The notes below the pieces were generated by a model, which saw nothing but the letters and a program-made list of their open reading frames with translations, was not told the DNA's origin and did no database searches. 64,000 bases of DNA from Gammaproteobacteria bacterium (GTDB lineage Bacteria > Pseudomonadota > Gammaproteobacteria > SZUA-140). The position numbers and the translations under genes were made by a program. The stretch is taken from positions 1 to 64,000 of the forward strand of contig WFVD01000031.1 of NCBI GenBank assembly GCA_015491865.1, written 5' to 3'. Positions 1-7,109 of the stretch are shown in pieces (the first letter of the stretch is position 1; each line of letters begins with the position of its first letter).

Positions 1-402
1 ACAGGTATTCCCGTATGCATTCTTGTGTTGAAAAAGTGCAAGAAGCCCGATGATGTTCTTTTTATTAATGCCAGTGAACATTTTGAAAAAGGCAAGCGAC
101 AGAACCGTCTTCTGCCTGAGCATATCAACAAGATCATAGAGTGTTATCAATACCGCACGATCGAGACACGGTATTCGCGTCGTGTTTCGATGGAAGAAAT
201 CGGAAAGAATGACTACAACCTGAATATTTCCAGAGATGTCAGTACAGCCGAACCGGAAGAGCAAATTGACTTACAGGCTGTGAATGATGAGCTTGTCTCA
301 GTCGAAAGTAATATCGTTACTGCAACCAATAAACATAATGAGTTTTTGGAAGAGCTTGGATTGCCACCATTGCCATTTGAGAAGACCAAGGGGATGCAGT
401 AA
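1..402 (+). CDS. hsdM: Type I restriction-modification DNA methyltransferase subunit, C-terminal part (partial)
   Basis: The frame is open from the first base of the window to a TAA at 400-402, so this is the 3' end of a gene that begins outside. It encodes about 133 residues. The opening stretch reads GIPVCILVLKK and is followed by DDVLFINAS, the end of the N6-adenine methylase domain of HsdM. A short acidic and probably coiled-coil tail (EEQIDLQAVNDELVSVE, then EFLEELGL) is typical of HsdM C-termini. The full protein would methylate adenine within a type I complex with HsdS. No hsdS or hsdR follows: the next gene is an unrelated ars regulator 40 bp downstream. Partner genes must therefore lie upstream, or the methylase is an orphan. 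The family call is secure; completeness cannot be judged here. Confidence 0.85.
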   Translation, partial: TGIPVCILVLKKCKKPDDVLFINASEHFEKGKRQNRLLPEHINKIIECYQYRTIETRYSRRVSMEEIGKNDYNLNISRDVSTAEPEEQIDLQAVNDELVSVESNIVTATNKHNEFLEELGLPPLPFEKTKGMQ

Positions 403-442
403 ACCAAATCGATATAAATCCTTGATAATAAAGGAGGGAAAT

Positions 443-847
443 ATGGGCATGGTGCAGATAGGGCAACGTGTACTTGCTATATTTGGTCAAGCAGATATAA
501 TAAATCCAATGAACACAAAATCACTCGCGGCACTGTTTAAGACCCTCTCTGAGCCGGTGCGGCTGCGGATCGCCTATCTGTTGCTGAAAGAGGGTGAGTT
601 GTGTGTCTGTGATCTGGTTGAGACGTTGGCGTTGTCTCAGAGTGTGGTGTCACGCCATCTGGCTTATCTGCGGAATAACGGACTGGTCTCTACCCGGCGG
701 GAAGGTGTGTGGGTCTATTACCGTGTTGTGGATGGCTGTTGTGGACTGCTGTTTAAACATATTCGCCAGTGTGGTGAAGAGAATGACGAGATGCAGGCGG
801 ATCTTGCCCGCTTGAAGGCCACGAGACAGTCCCAGCAGTGTGGTTGA
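443..847 (+). CDS. arsR: ArsR-family arsenic-responsive transcriptional repressor
   Basis: A winged-helix metalloregulator of 134 residues. The DNA-binding helix carries ELCVCDL followed by LSQSVVSRHLAYLR. The paired cysteines of CVC in that helix are the trivalent arsenic/antimony sensor of classical ArsR proteins. The start is set at ATG 443 because an excellent AAGGAGGG ribosome site lies at 431-438. A second in-frame ATG at 509 begins the conserved domain and would give a more typical length of about 112 residues, but no good ribosome site precedes it. The gene leads an arsR-gapdh-arsJ cassette and probably represses it until arsenic binds. The C-terminus holds a CC pair (VVDGCCGLLF) and further cysteines that might contribute to metal binding; that point is inference. 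Confidence 0.9.
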   Translation: MGMVQIGQRVLAIFGQADIINPMNTKSLAALFKTLSEPVRLRIAYLLLKEGELCVCDLVETLALSQSVVSRHLAYLRNNGLVSTRREGVWVYYRVVDGCCGLLFKHIRQCGEENDEMQADLARLKATRQSQQCG

Positions 848-968
848 TGCTCGTCTCCACGCGGGAGGATGGGAACCAGAAAGACTCTGCTCGTTATAAG
901 AGAGAAGGTAATTAATCAGAGTTTCACTAAGGTAAACAGGCTGGTGAGTTCCGGTCTTTTTTTAGCGT

Positions 969-988
969 GCATACATCCGCTTATGCGG
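969..988 (+). promoter_or_regulatory. Small inverted repeats ahead of the ars GAPDH gene
   Basis: Two overlapping inverted repeats lie just upstream of the GAPDH start: GCATA-N8-TATGC (969-986) and CCGC-TTAT-GCGG (977-988). They fall in the 161-bp gap between arsR and the GAPDH gene, which also holds a run of seven T at about 958-964. They could be an operator half-site or a weak hairpin in the leader. The match to a known ArsR box was not tested. Confidence 0.25.
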
Positions 989-1008
989 TTATACGGCAAG
1001 GAGTGAAT

Positions 1009-2010
1009 ATGGCTATTCGGGTAGGTATCAACGGCTTTGGCCGTATGGGACGGCTGGGCTTGCGCGCTGGCTGGGATAAATCAGCGTTTGAGATTGTGCG
1101 TATTAACGAGACGGCTACCGATGCCGCGGGTTCGGCTCATCTGCTTAAATTTGATTCGGTACATGGTACCTGGGATCGCGCTACCGGGGCGGAAAACGGC
1201 AATGTCATCATCGGCGATAAAACAGTGGTCTATTCGTCGAATGTTTCGATTGGCGATACCGATTGGTCTGATTGCGATATCGTGATTGAGGCGACCGGTA
1301 AACATCATAAGCAGCCTGAGTCACTGAAAGCCTATTTTGATCAAGGGGTGAAAAAGGTAATCGTTGCTGCGCCCACCGAAGGGGCACTTAACATCGTCTA
1401 TGGCATCAATGATGATTGCTATGATCCGGCGACAAATCATCTACTGACAGCGGCCTCTTGCACCACCAACTGCCTCGCGCCGGTGGTGAAGGTGATGCAC
1501 GAAAAGGTGGGGATCAAACATGGTTGCATGACCACGATCCACGACATCACCAATACACAAACCATCGTCGATAAGGGCCACAAAGACCTGCGCCGTGCAC
1601 GCGCCTGCGGCAACTCGCTGATTCCTACCTCAACGGGTTCAGCCAGGGCGATCACCAGAATTTTCCCCGAGCTTGAGGGCAAGCTCAACGGTCATGCGGT
1701 GCGTGTGCCCTTGCTCAATGCGTCGCTTACGGACTTTGTATTTGAAGCAACACGTTCGGTGACGACTGAAGCGATCAATGATTATTTCAGAGAAGCTGCA
1801 GAGGGTGAATTGAAGGGTATTCTCGGTTATGAGGAGCGCCCGCTGGTGTCGGTCGATTATCTCAATGATCCGCGCTCATCCATCGTCGATGCGCTCTCCA
1901 CCATGGTGATCAATGAGACCCAGGTGAAGATCTACGCCTGGTATGACAACGAGTGGGGCTATGTGAATCGCATGATGGATCTCGTGGCTAAGGTGGCGCG
2001 GAGTTTTTAA
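1009..2010 (+). CDS. ArsJ-associated glyceraldehyde-3-phosphate dehydrogenase
   Basis: Phosphorylating GAPDH of 333 residues, with an N-terminal Rossmann motif [10 protein letters not shown] and the catalytic SCTTNC motif (nucleophile Cys151). The start is ATG 1009 after AAGGAG at 998-1003, with a spacing of 5; an upstream in-frame extension has no such signal. ArsJ follows only 2 bp downstream and arsR lies upstream. In systems characterised in Pseudomonas aeruginosa, this dedicated GAPDH uses arsenate in place of phosphate to form 1-arseno-3-phosphoglycerate, which ArsJ exports. The same role is inferred here from context, since the sequence alone does not separate it from a housekeeping GAPDH. 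No glycolytic pgk or tkt neighbour is present, which supports the resistance role. Confidence 0.88.
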   Translation: MAIRVGINGFGRMGRLGLRAGWDKSAFEIVRINETATDAAGSAHLLKFDSVHGTWDRATGAENGNVIIGDKTVVYSSNVSIGDTDWSDCDIVIEATGKHHKQPESLKAYFDQGVKKVIVAAPTEGALNIVYGINDDCYDPATNHLLTAASCTTNCLAPVVKVMHEKVGIKHGCMTTIHDITNTQTIVDKGHKDLRRARACGNSLIPTSTGSARAITRIFPELEGKLNGHAVRVPLLNASLTDFVFEATRSVTTEAINDYFREAAEGELKGILGYEERPLVSVDYLNDPRSSIVDALSTMVINETQVKIYAWYDNEWGYVNRMMDLVAKVARSF

Positions 2011-2012
2011 AG

Positions 2013-3194
2013 ATGGATCAGGGGCTGCGTAACTACCTTGTCATCACCGGCGGCTACTGGGCGTTTACGCTGACTGACGGGGCGATTCGCATGCTGGTGG
2101 TGCTCTATTTCCATCAGTTGGGCTACTCGCCCTTTGAAGTGGCGATGCTGTTTCTCTTCTATGAGCTCTTCGGCATCGTCACCAACCTGCTGGGTGGGTG
2201 GCTGGGGGCGCGTATCGGTCTGAACCTTACCATGCATATTGGCATGGGGTTGCAGGTGGTGGCGCTGGCGATGCTGGCTGTGCCAGAGGCGTGGTTGAGT
2301 GTCGCTTATGTGATGGTGGCACAGGCGCTCTCCGGTATCGCCAAGGATCTGAACAAGATGTCGGCCAAAGCCGGAGTGAAAACCCTGGTGCCCCAGGATG
2401 GAAATTCACGCCTGTTCAAATGGGTCGCCATGCTGACCGGCTCCAAGAATGCGTTGAAGGGGGTAGGTTTTTTTCTCGGTGGCGCACTGCTTGAATTTGT
2501 CGGCTTTCGATATGCCTTGTTGGTACTGGCGGGTGGTCTGCTGCTGGTGCTGCTCGTTACCGCCGTATTGTTGCCGAGGGGGCTGGGTAAGAGCAGCGCC
2601 AGGCCAAAGTTCACCCAGCTCTTCTCCAATGCCCCCGCCATTAACTGGCTCTCGGCAGCACGCTTTTTTCTCTTTGGTGCACGGGATATCTGGTTCGTCG
2701 TCGGCTTGCCGGTCTTTCTCTTTTCGGTGCTGGGCTGGCGTGTGAGTGAGGTGGGGGCCTTTCTTGCGGTGTGGGTGATCGGCTACGGCATTATACAGTC
2801 CTGTGCGCCGATGATACTTCGTGGCCGCTCTCCCAGCGCAACCACGGCAACGTGCTGGGTGTTCGCTTTGATGATAGTACCGGCGGGTATCGCTTTCGCC
2901 TTGCAGCAGGGTGTTGAGCCAAACCGTGTCATCATTGCTGGGTTGATGCTGTTTGCGGTGGCGTTCGCCATCAACTCGGCGATCCATTCCTATCTCATTG
3001 TTGCCTGGTCCGAGCATGAGAGGGTCTCGATGAGTGTCGGTTTCTACTACATGGCCAATGCTGGAGGGCGACTGACCGGCACGGTACTATCGGGCTGGAT
3101 CTATCAGACCCAGGGGTTGGTAGGGTGTTTGTGGTGGTCGGCCGGGTTTGCGCTGGCAGCAGGGTTGATATCGTTAAAGTTAAGAAGGCTCTGA
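2013..3194 (+). CDS. arsJ: Organoarsenical (1-arseno-3-phosphoglycerate) efflux MFS transporter
   Basis: Polytopic inner-membrane protein of 393 residues with about 11-12 hydrophobic segments of the major facilitator type. The N-terminal GGYWAFTLTDGAIRMLVVLY and the FYELFGIVTNLLGGW segment are what I recall of ArsJ. It exports the unstable product made by the preceding arsenate-using GAPDH, giving resistance to arsenate without prior reduction. The ATG lies 2 bp after the GAPDH stop, so translation is probably coupled. No arsC, arsB or acr3 gene is present in the window. The assignment rests on sequence feel plus a diagnostic neighbour pair and is strong. Confidence 0.88.
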   Translation: MDQGLRNYLVITGGYWAFTLTDGAIRMLVVLYFHQLGYSPFEVAMLFLFYELFGIVTNLLGGWLGARIGLNLTMHIGMGLQVVALAMLAVPEAWLSVAYVMVAQALSGIAKDLNKMSAKAGVKTLVPQDGNSRLFKWVAMLTGSKNALKGVGFFLGGALLEFVGFRYALLVLAGGLLLVLLVTAVLLPRGLGKSSARPKFTQLFSNAPAINWLSAARFFLFGARDIWFVVGLPVFLFSVLGWRVSEVGAFLAVWVIGYGIIQSCAPMILRGRSPSATTATCWVFALMIVPAGIAFALQQGVEPNRVIIAGLMLFAVAFAINSAIHSYLIVAWSEHERVSMSVGFYYMANAGGRLTGTVLSGWIYQTQGLVGCLWWSAGFALAAGLISLKLRRL

Positions 3195-3229
3195 TCTTTG
3201 ATACCCTGAATCGGGAATGTTGGCCAGGT

Positions 3230-3293
3230 TTGTAGGGTGCGAAAATGGGGTGTCGGGGAGCGCCTCTACAATGTTGAACAATTCAGCGCACCC
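3230..3293. repeat. Nested inverted repeats between arsJ and the DUF445 gene
   Basis: The intergenic region contains GGGTGCG (3235-3241) facing CGCACCC (3287-3293), and TTGTAG (3230-3235) facing CTACAA nearer 3265-3270. The pairs overlap, so they define alternative pairings. The GTAGGGTGCG core resembles a dispersed palindromic repeat common in proteobacterial intergenic DNA. No run of T follows, so it is not an obvious terminator. Confidence 0.35.
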
Positions 3294-3356
3294 GCCCCGG
3301 CGTTGGATGTACAATACCGGCCCTCAGATTAGCAGTCTATAAAGAGGTCTTAATAA

Positions 3357-4061
3357 ATGAACAAGAACCTGTTAACCAATCTAATTGCTGCCGCGCTGTT
3401 TGGCCTGGGCTGGGAATGGCAAAATGAACTGGTGATGATGGTGGGGCTGTTTGCGCTCTCTGGCGCATTAACGAACTGGTTGGCTGTACATATGCTGTTT
3501 GAAAAGGTGCCTGGGCTGGTGGGTTCCGGGGTGATACCTGCACGTTTTGAGGCGTTTAAAGCGGCGATCAAAGCGCTAATGATGGAGCAGTTTTTTACCC
3601 AGGAGAATATTGACCGCTTTGTTTCAGGTGGTGCAACAAAGGGTTCGTTGACGCTTGCACCGGTACTGGAAAAGATTGATTTCTCACCGGCGTTTGATAA
3701 GTTGATCGATGTGATTATGCAGTCATCGTTTGGTGGCATGTTAGGAATGCTCGGTGGTGAAGCGGCACTTAAACCGTTAAAAGAGCCTTTTATTACCGGC
3801 ATGAAGGAGTCAATCATTGAGATCTCACAAAAAGAGTCTTTCAGCCAGCTGTTACAGGAGGAGATTGATCAACCCGCCGTTATGGCTGATATTCGAACCA
3901 AGGTTGCTGAGATTATCGACTCACGTCTGAATGAACTTACTCCACAACTTGTAAAAGAGATGGTGCAGCAGATGATTAAAGAACATCTTGGCTGGCTGGT
4001 TGTGTGGGGCGGTGTCTTTGGCGGGGTGATTGGGTTTCTCTCTGCGCTGATTGTTTTATAG
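3357..4061 (+). CDS. DUF445 family membrane protein
   Basis: Protein of 234 residues recognised as DUF445 from the N-terminal GALTNWLAVHMLFEKVPGL and IPARFEAFKAAI motifs. Two hydrophobic helices occupy roughly residues 5-45. A soluble, largely helical middle follows, and a final membrane helix lies near 214-233. That arrangement suggests both ends sit in the membrane around a cytoplasmic or periplasmic domain. The molecular function of the family is not established. It is monocistronic or paired loosely with ung, whose start lies 25 bp downstream. Upstream spacing of 160 bp containing inverted repeats implies its own promoter. Confidence 0.8.
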   Translation: MNKNLLTNLIAAALFGLGWEWQNELVMMVGLFALSGALTNWLAVHMLFEKVPGLVGSGVIPARFEAFKAAIKALMMEQFFTQENIDRFVSGGATKGSLTLAPVLEKIDFSPAFDKLIDVIMQSSFGGMLGMLGGEAALKPLKEPFITGMKESIIEISQKESFSQLLQEEIDQPAVMADIRTKVAEIIDSRLNELTPQLVKEMVQQMIKEHLGWLVVWGGVFGGVIGFLSALIVL

Positions 4062-4086
4062 CGGCAGGTTGTAGCGCGTTGATAAG

Positions 4087-4824
4087 ATGAGAGAGACCAT
4101 TCCAGCTGAAATCCTGGCCCAGCTTGATCCCGCCTGGAGGGCTCACTTTGAGCGGGAGTCTGCGCAGGATTATATGCTCAGGCTGTATGAGTTTCTGAGC
4201 GCCGAGAAAGAGAGCAAGGAGGTGATCTATCCTCCCGATGAACAGTGGTTTAACGCTTACCGCTACACCCCCTTTGATGAGGTCAAGGTTGTGATTGTTG
4301 GTCAGGACCCTTATCACAGTGAAGGGCTGGCGCACGGCCTGAGTTTTAGTGTGCCGGAGGGGGTCAGGCCACCGCCCTCATTACGCAACATCTACAAAGA
4401 GCTCAACCGTGATTTGGGGATCGCCATTCCGGCATCTGGCAATTTAGAGGGGTGGGCGAAACAGGGGGTGTTGCTACTCAATGCATCACTCACGGTGCGC
4501 GCAGGTGATGCGAATAGCCATAGCAAGCAGGGGTGGCTAAACTTTACCAACGCCTCTATTCAATACATTAATCGGCACAAAGCCGGCGTGGTGTTTCTGG
4601 CATGGGGCCGTTTTGCACATCGCCTCTGTTCAGTGGTGGAGAGCAGTCAACACTGTGTCATTAAGACTTCACATCCAAGCCCGCTGGGAGCCAGTAAAAG
4701 CGGTAAAGACTTTAGCGCATTTCTCGGTTCGGGTTGTTTCTCTTTAGCGAATGCCTTTCTGGAGAAGCGGGGTGAGGCAGCGATTGAGTGGGAGCAGGCG
4801 GGGAGAAGTGGTTTCGGTGATTAA
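4087..4824 (+). CDS. ung: Uracil-DNA glycosylase (family 1)
   Basis: Base-excision repair enzyme of 245 residues that removes uracil from single- and double-stranded DNA. The water-activating motif GQDPYH is at residues 72-77, with catalytic Asp74. The DNA-intercalating HPSPLGA loop starts at His196, and FLAWGRFAH matches the conserved segment before it. Length is close to the family norm of about 220-230, with a slightly longer C-terminus. It follows the DUF445 gene by 25 bp and may be cotranscribed. A second, unrelated uracil glycosylase (family 4, Fe-S) is encoded at 26.5 kb. Confidence 0.96.
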   Translation: MRETIPAEILAQLDPAWRAHFERESAQDYMLRLYEFLSAEKESKEVIYPPDEQWFNAYRYTPFDEVKVVIVGQDPYHSEGLAHGLSFSVPEGVRPPPSLRNIYKELNRDLGIAIPASGNLEGWAKQGVLLLNASLTVRAGDANSHSKQGWLNFTNASIQYINRHKAGVVFLAWGRFAHRLCSVVESSQHCVIKTSHPSPLGASKSGKDFSAFLGSGCFSLANAFLEKRGEAAIEWEQAGRSGFGD

Positions 4825-4874
4825 CCGGGCTGAATGTCTGTGTTGTGCAAAATCCATATCAGGTATCCGTTCGT

Positions 4875-6437
4875 TTATCTAAGGTAGCTCTTGAGGTGGC
4901 TCTGGACCTGCTGGCAAAGATGCGAGATATCAACCTCTACGCCAGAGTTAACCGTGACTGTATTGAGTAATTCGTTTCTGTTGAGTGGTTCCTGGGTCTC
5001 TATCTGGTGTTGCAACACTGAGAGGTCCGCTTCGGATGGATCATCTCCCTTCTCATTTCGTTCGATAATCCACTGTCGTAGTAGTGCCTCCGTAGCGTGA
5101 AAATGAAGTATCACAAACGGCACCCCAAGTTTATCGGCAGTGCTCCTGAACTGCTGCCGTTGCCGCTGTTTTAAAAAGGTAGCATCGATAATGACGGGGT
5201 AACCACCCGCTATGGTCGCGGCTGCAACTGTGGCGAGCCGTTGGTAAGTCGCCTCACCTGCTGTGGTGGTATAAAGCGCTTTCCCAACGGATGATTGACT
5301 ACGGGCATTAAAATGCAGGCCGTGCAGCCGTTTACGCTCAACATCTGAACGCACGCGAATTGCACCGAGCGCTTCTAAAATTAGCTGAGAGATAGTGCTC
5401 TTGCCGGAACCCGAGAGGCCGTGAGTAATCATCAATGGGGTGGTGATCCGCTTAGTATATGATGCGGCAAGTTCAAGGTAGCGCTGGCACCGTTGCCGCT
5501 GGCCAATATTCGCCTGTTGTTGATACTGGATCGCAGCAACCTTGGCGCGAACCATTGCACGGTAGACAAGGTAGAGACGCAACAGCGGCAGACCGTCATA
5601 GTCACCGCTCTGTTGCAGCCAGGCGTTCAGAAAACGAAAGCCGAGATCACTGCGCTGATGAGCATCGAGGTCCATTACCATAAAGGCGATATCGCTGATC
5701 TGATCGATCCAGCGCAACTCAGAGCTGAATTCCAGGCAGTCGAACAGCACCACCTGGTTCTGATAGCAGGTGACATTCGCAAGGTGCAGATCACCGTGGC
5801 ATTCACGGATAAAACCAGCCTCTTTGCGGCAGGCCAATAACGGCGCAAGCCGTGTCAGTTCATCCTCTGTCCACTGTTGCAGCTGTTTGAGCTGATGCTG
5901 TTCTACACGGTCAGACAGGATTGTCGTGAGCTGGTTAAAATTTTCCAGTATCGGCTGGCGAATCGCCGCGGGTGAGCCAAACAGGGTGTCTTGGGCTGCA
6001 CCTTCGAGTGACTGATGAAAGGTGGCGACATGCGTAGCGAGTGCATCGATACGGTCTGTGGTCAGCTCACCCTCTTTTATCAGTTGATCAAACGTCATGC
6101 CGCGTTCGAACTGGCGCATCTTGATGGCGTATTCGATCACCTCACCCTGGCCATTCAATTGTGGCGCCTCCTGCGAGCCGGTGATCGCCACAACTTCGAG
6201 ATAGAGTGGCGCAGCAAGCCGTCTGTTCAGACGAAGCTCCTCTTCACAAACCTGTCGCCGTTTCGCCACAGTCGAGAAATCGAGAAAGCCGAGATTGAGC
6301 GGTTTTTTGATCTTATAAGCGTACTCGCCGGTTAGCAGTACCCATGCACAGTGGGTCTCGATCAGCTCAAATTGACTGACACTGTGATCGTAAATCGCTC
6401 TGTTTTGCAGTGCAGTGATCAATGGGTGGCTCTCCAT
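4875..6437 (-). CDS. Fusion of aminoglycoside-phosphotransferase-like domain and P-loop kinase domain
   Basis: Protein of 520 residues with two parts. The first (about 1-325) is an APH/choline-kinase-like fold with the catalytic-loop motif HGDLHLANV at 214-222 and VVLFDCLEF further on, corresponding to the metal-binding Asp. The second (about 335-520) is an AAA_33-type kinase with Walker A GLSGSGKST at 340-348 followed by RVRSDVERKR. This arrangement is widespread in proteobacteria, but its substrate is unknown, and aminoglycoside resistance should not be assumed. It is divergent from the small gene at 6560, with an AT-rich control region between them. The 3' end faces ung tail to tail, with about 50 bp between. 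Confidence 0.85.
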   Translation of the reverse strand: MESHPLITALQNRAIYDHSVSQFELIETHCAWVLLTGEYAYKIKKPLNLGFLDFSTVAKRRQVCEEELRLNRRLAAPLYLEVVAITGSQEAPQLNGQGEVIEYAIKMRQFERGMTFDQLIKEGELTTDRIDALATHVATFHQSLEGAAQDTLFGSPAAIRQPILENFNQLTTILSDRVEQHQLKQLQQWTEDELTRLAPLLACRKEAGFIRECHGDLHLANVTCYQNQVVLFDCLEFSSELRWIDQISDIAFMVMDLDAHQRSDLGFRFLNAWLQQSGDYDGLPLLRLYLVYRAMVRAKVAAIQYQQQANIGQRQRCQRYLELAASYTKRITTPLMITHGLSGSGKSTISQLILEALGAIRVRSDVERKRLHGLHFNARSQSSVGKALYTTTAGEATYQRLATVAAATIAGGYPVIIDATFLKQRQRQQFRSTADKLGVPFVILHFHATEALLRQWIIERNEKGDDPSEADLSVLQHQIETQEPLNRNELLNTVTVNSGVEVDISHLCQQVQSHLKSYLR

Positions 6438-6524
6438 TTCAAGCTCCAGTGGGTGGTGTAGCTATCAATATAATATAAATAGTTGAAAAACAGTGGTTAT
6501 TTGTTTTGAATGTTGCGTAAAATA

Positions 6525-6541
6525 TCAAATAGACTATTTGA
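6525..6541. promoter_or_regulatory. Perfect 17-bp palindrome, probable operator
   Basis: TCAAATAGACTATTTGA is a perfect inverted repeat of 8 bp arms around one central A. It lies in an AT-rich divergent region, ending 6 bp before the GTG at 6548 and 18 bp before the GTG at 6560. The size and symmetry fit a dimeric repressor site that would overlap promoter or leader sequence of the downstream gene. The regulator is unknown. Confidence 0.5.
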
Positions 6542-6559
6542 AGTGAGGTGCTGGATTCT

Positions 6560-7072
6560 GTGGGTGTCTATTCGGTTGATAAGCTGATTTCTGAGGCGCG
6601 TCGTCTGGCGGCGGATTACCGCCGTGCTACCGGTAAACCACTGGCAGGTGTGAGTGGGGAGATTGCCCAGCATGATGCGATTCAGCTGCTTGATCTGGAA
6701 CTCTGCAATCCGCCCATCGCGGGTTGCGATGCCATCGGTAAAAGCGGTGCGCGTAAAGGGAAAAAAGTGCAGATCAAGGGGCGCGCAATTTTTGATGAGG
6801 CTAAATCTGGCCAGCGTATCGGTCAGCTCAAGATGGATCAGGAGTGGGATCTGGTCGTCGTCGTGCTGATGGATGAAGAGCTGGAGACCTATGAGATCTA
6901 TGAGGCTACGCGTGAAGAGCTAAAAGAGGCGATGGATGAAGCGGGTGCCAGTAAACGTGCCAAACGTGGTGCGATGTCAGTGGCCAAATTCAAGATTATC
7001 GGGCACCTGGTCTGGACGCGTGAAAATGGCCTGGAGATGGATGAGCTCTGGGACAATCAGGCCGACGGTTAG
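6560..7072 (+). CDS. Unrecognised protein with restriction-endonuclease-fold-like motifs
   Basis: Protein of about 170 residues that I do not firmly recognise; a DUF6998-like relationship is possible from memory. The pattern GVSGEIAQHDAIQLLDLEL, then GCDAIGKSG, then KKVQIKGR has the E...D...QxK spacing of PD-(D/E)XK nuclease folds. This is motif reading only. The rest is charged and helical with an acidic C-terminus. GTG 6560 is preferred because GAGGTG sits 9 bp upstream at 6545-6550. GTG 6548 would add four residues but lies almost against the palindrome at 6525-6541. The yoaA-like helicase gene follows by 37 bp on the same strand, so a role in nucleic acid metabolism is plausible but unproven. 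Confidence 0.6.
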   Translation: MGVYSVDKLISEARRLAADYRRATGKPLAGVSGEIAQHDAIQLLDLELCNPPIAGCDAIGKSGARKGKKVQIKGRAIFDEAKSGQRIGQLKMDQEWDLVVVVLMDEELETYEIYEATREELKEAMDEAGASKRAKRGAMSVAKFKIIGHLVWTRENGLEMDELWDNQADG

Positions 7073-7109
7073 CCTCTTTTCCAATATCTGAATGCCTGAA
7101 TAACCTGCA

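Noticed and set aside
848..1008. Possible cobalamin-type riboswitch in the arsR-gapdh gap
   Set aside because: Some purine-rich segments looked suggestive, but the conserved core boxes are absent and the downstream genes do not fit.
2406..3017. Long minus-strand frame of 203 codons within arsJ
   Set aside because: Antisense to a well-supported gene, with low-complexity Q/R/H-rich composition and no motif; a frame shadow.
4875..6437. Aminoglycoside resistance gene
   Set aside because: The APH-like domain is fused to a P-loop kinase in a widespread chromosomal family with no resistance link.
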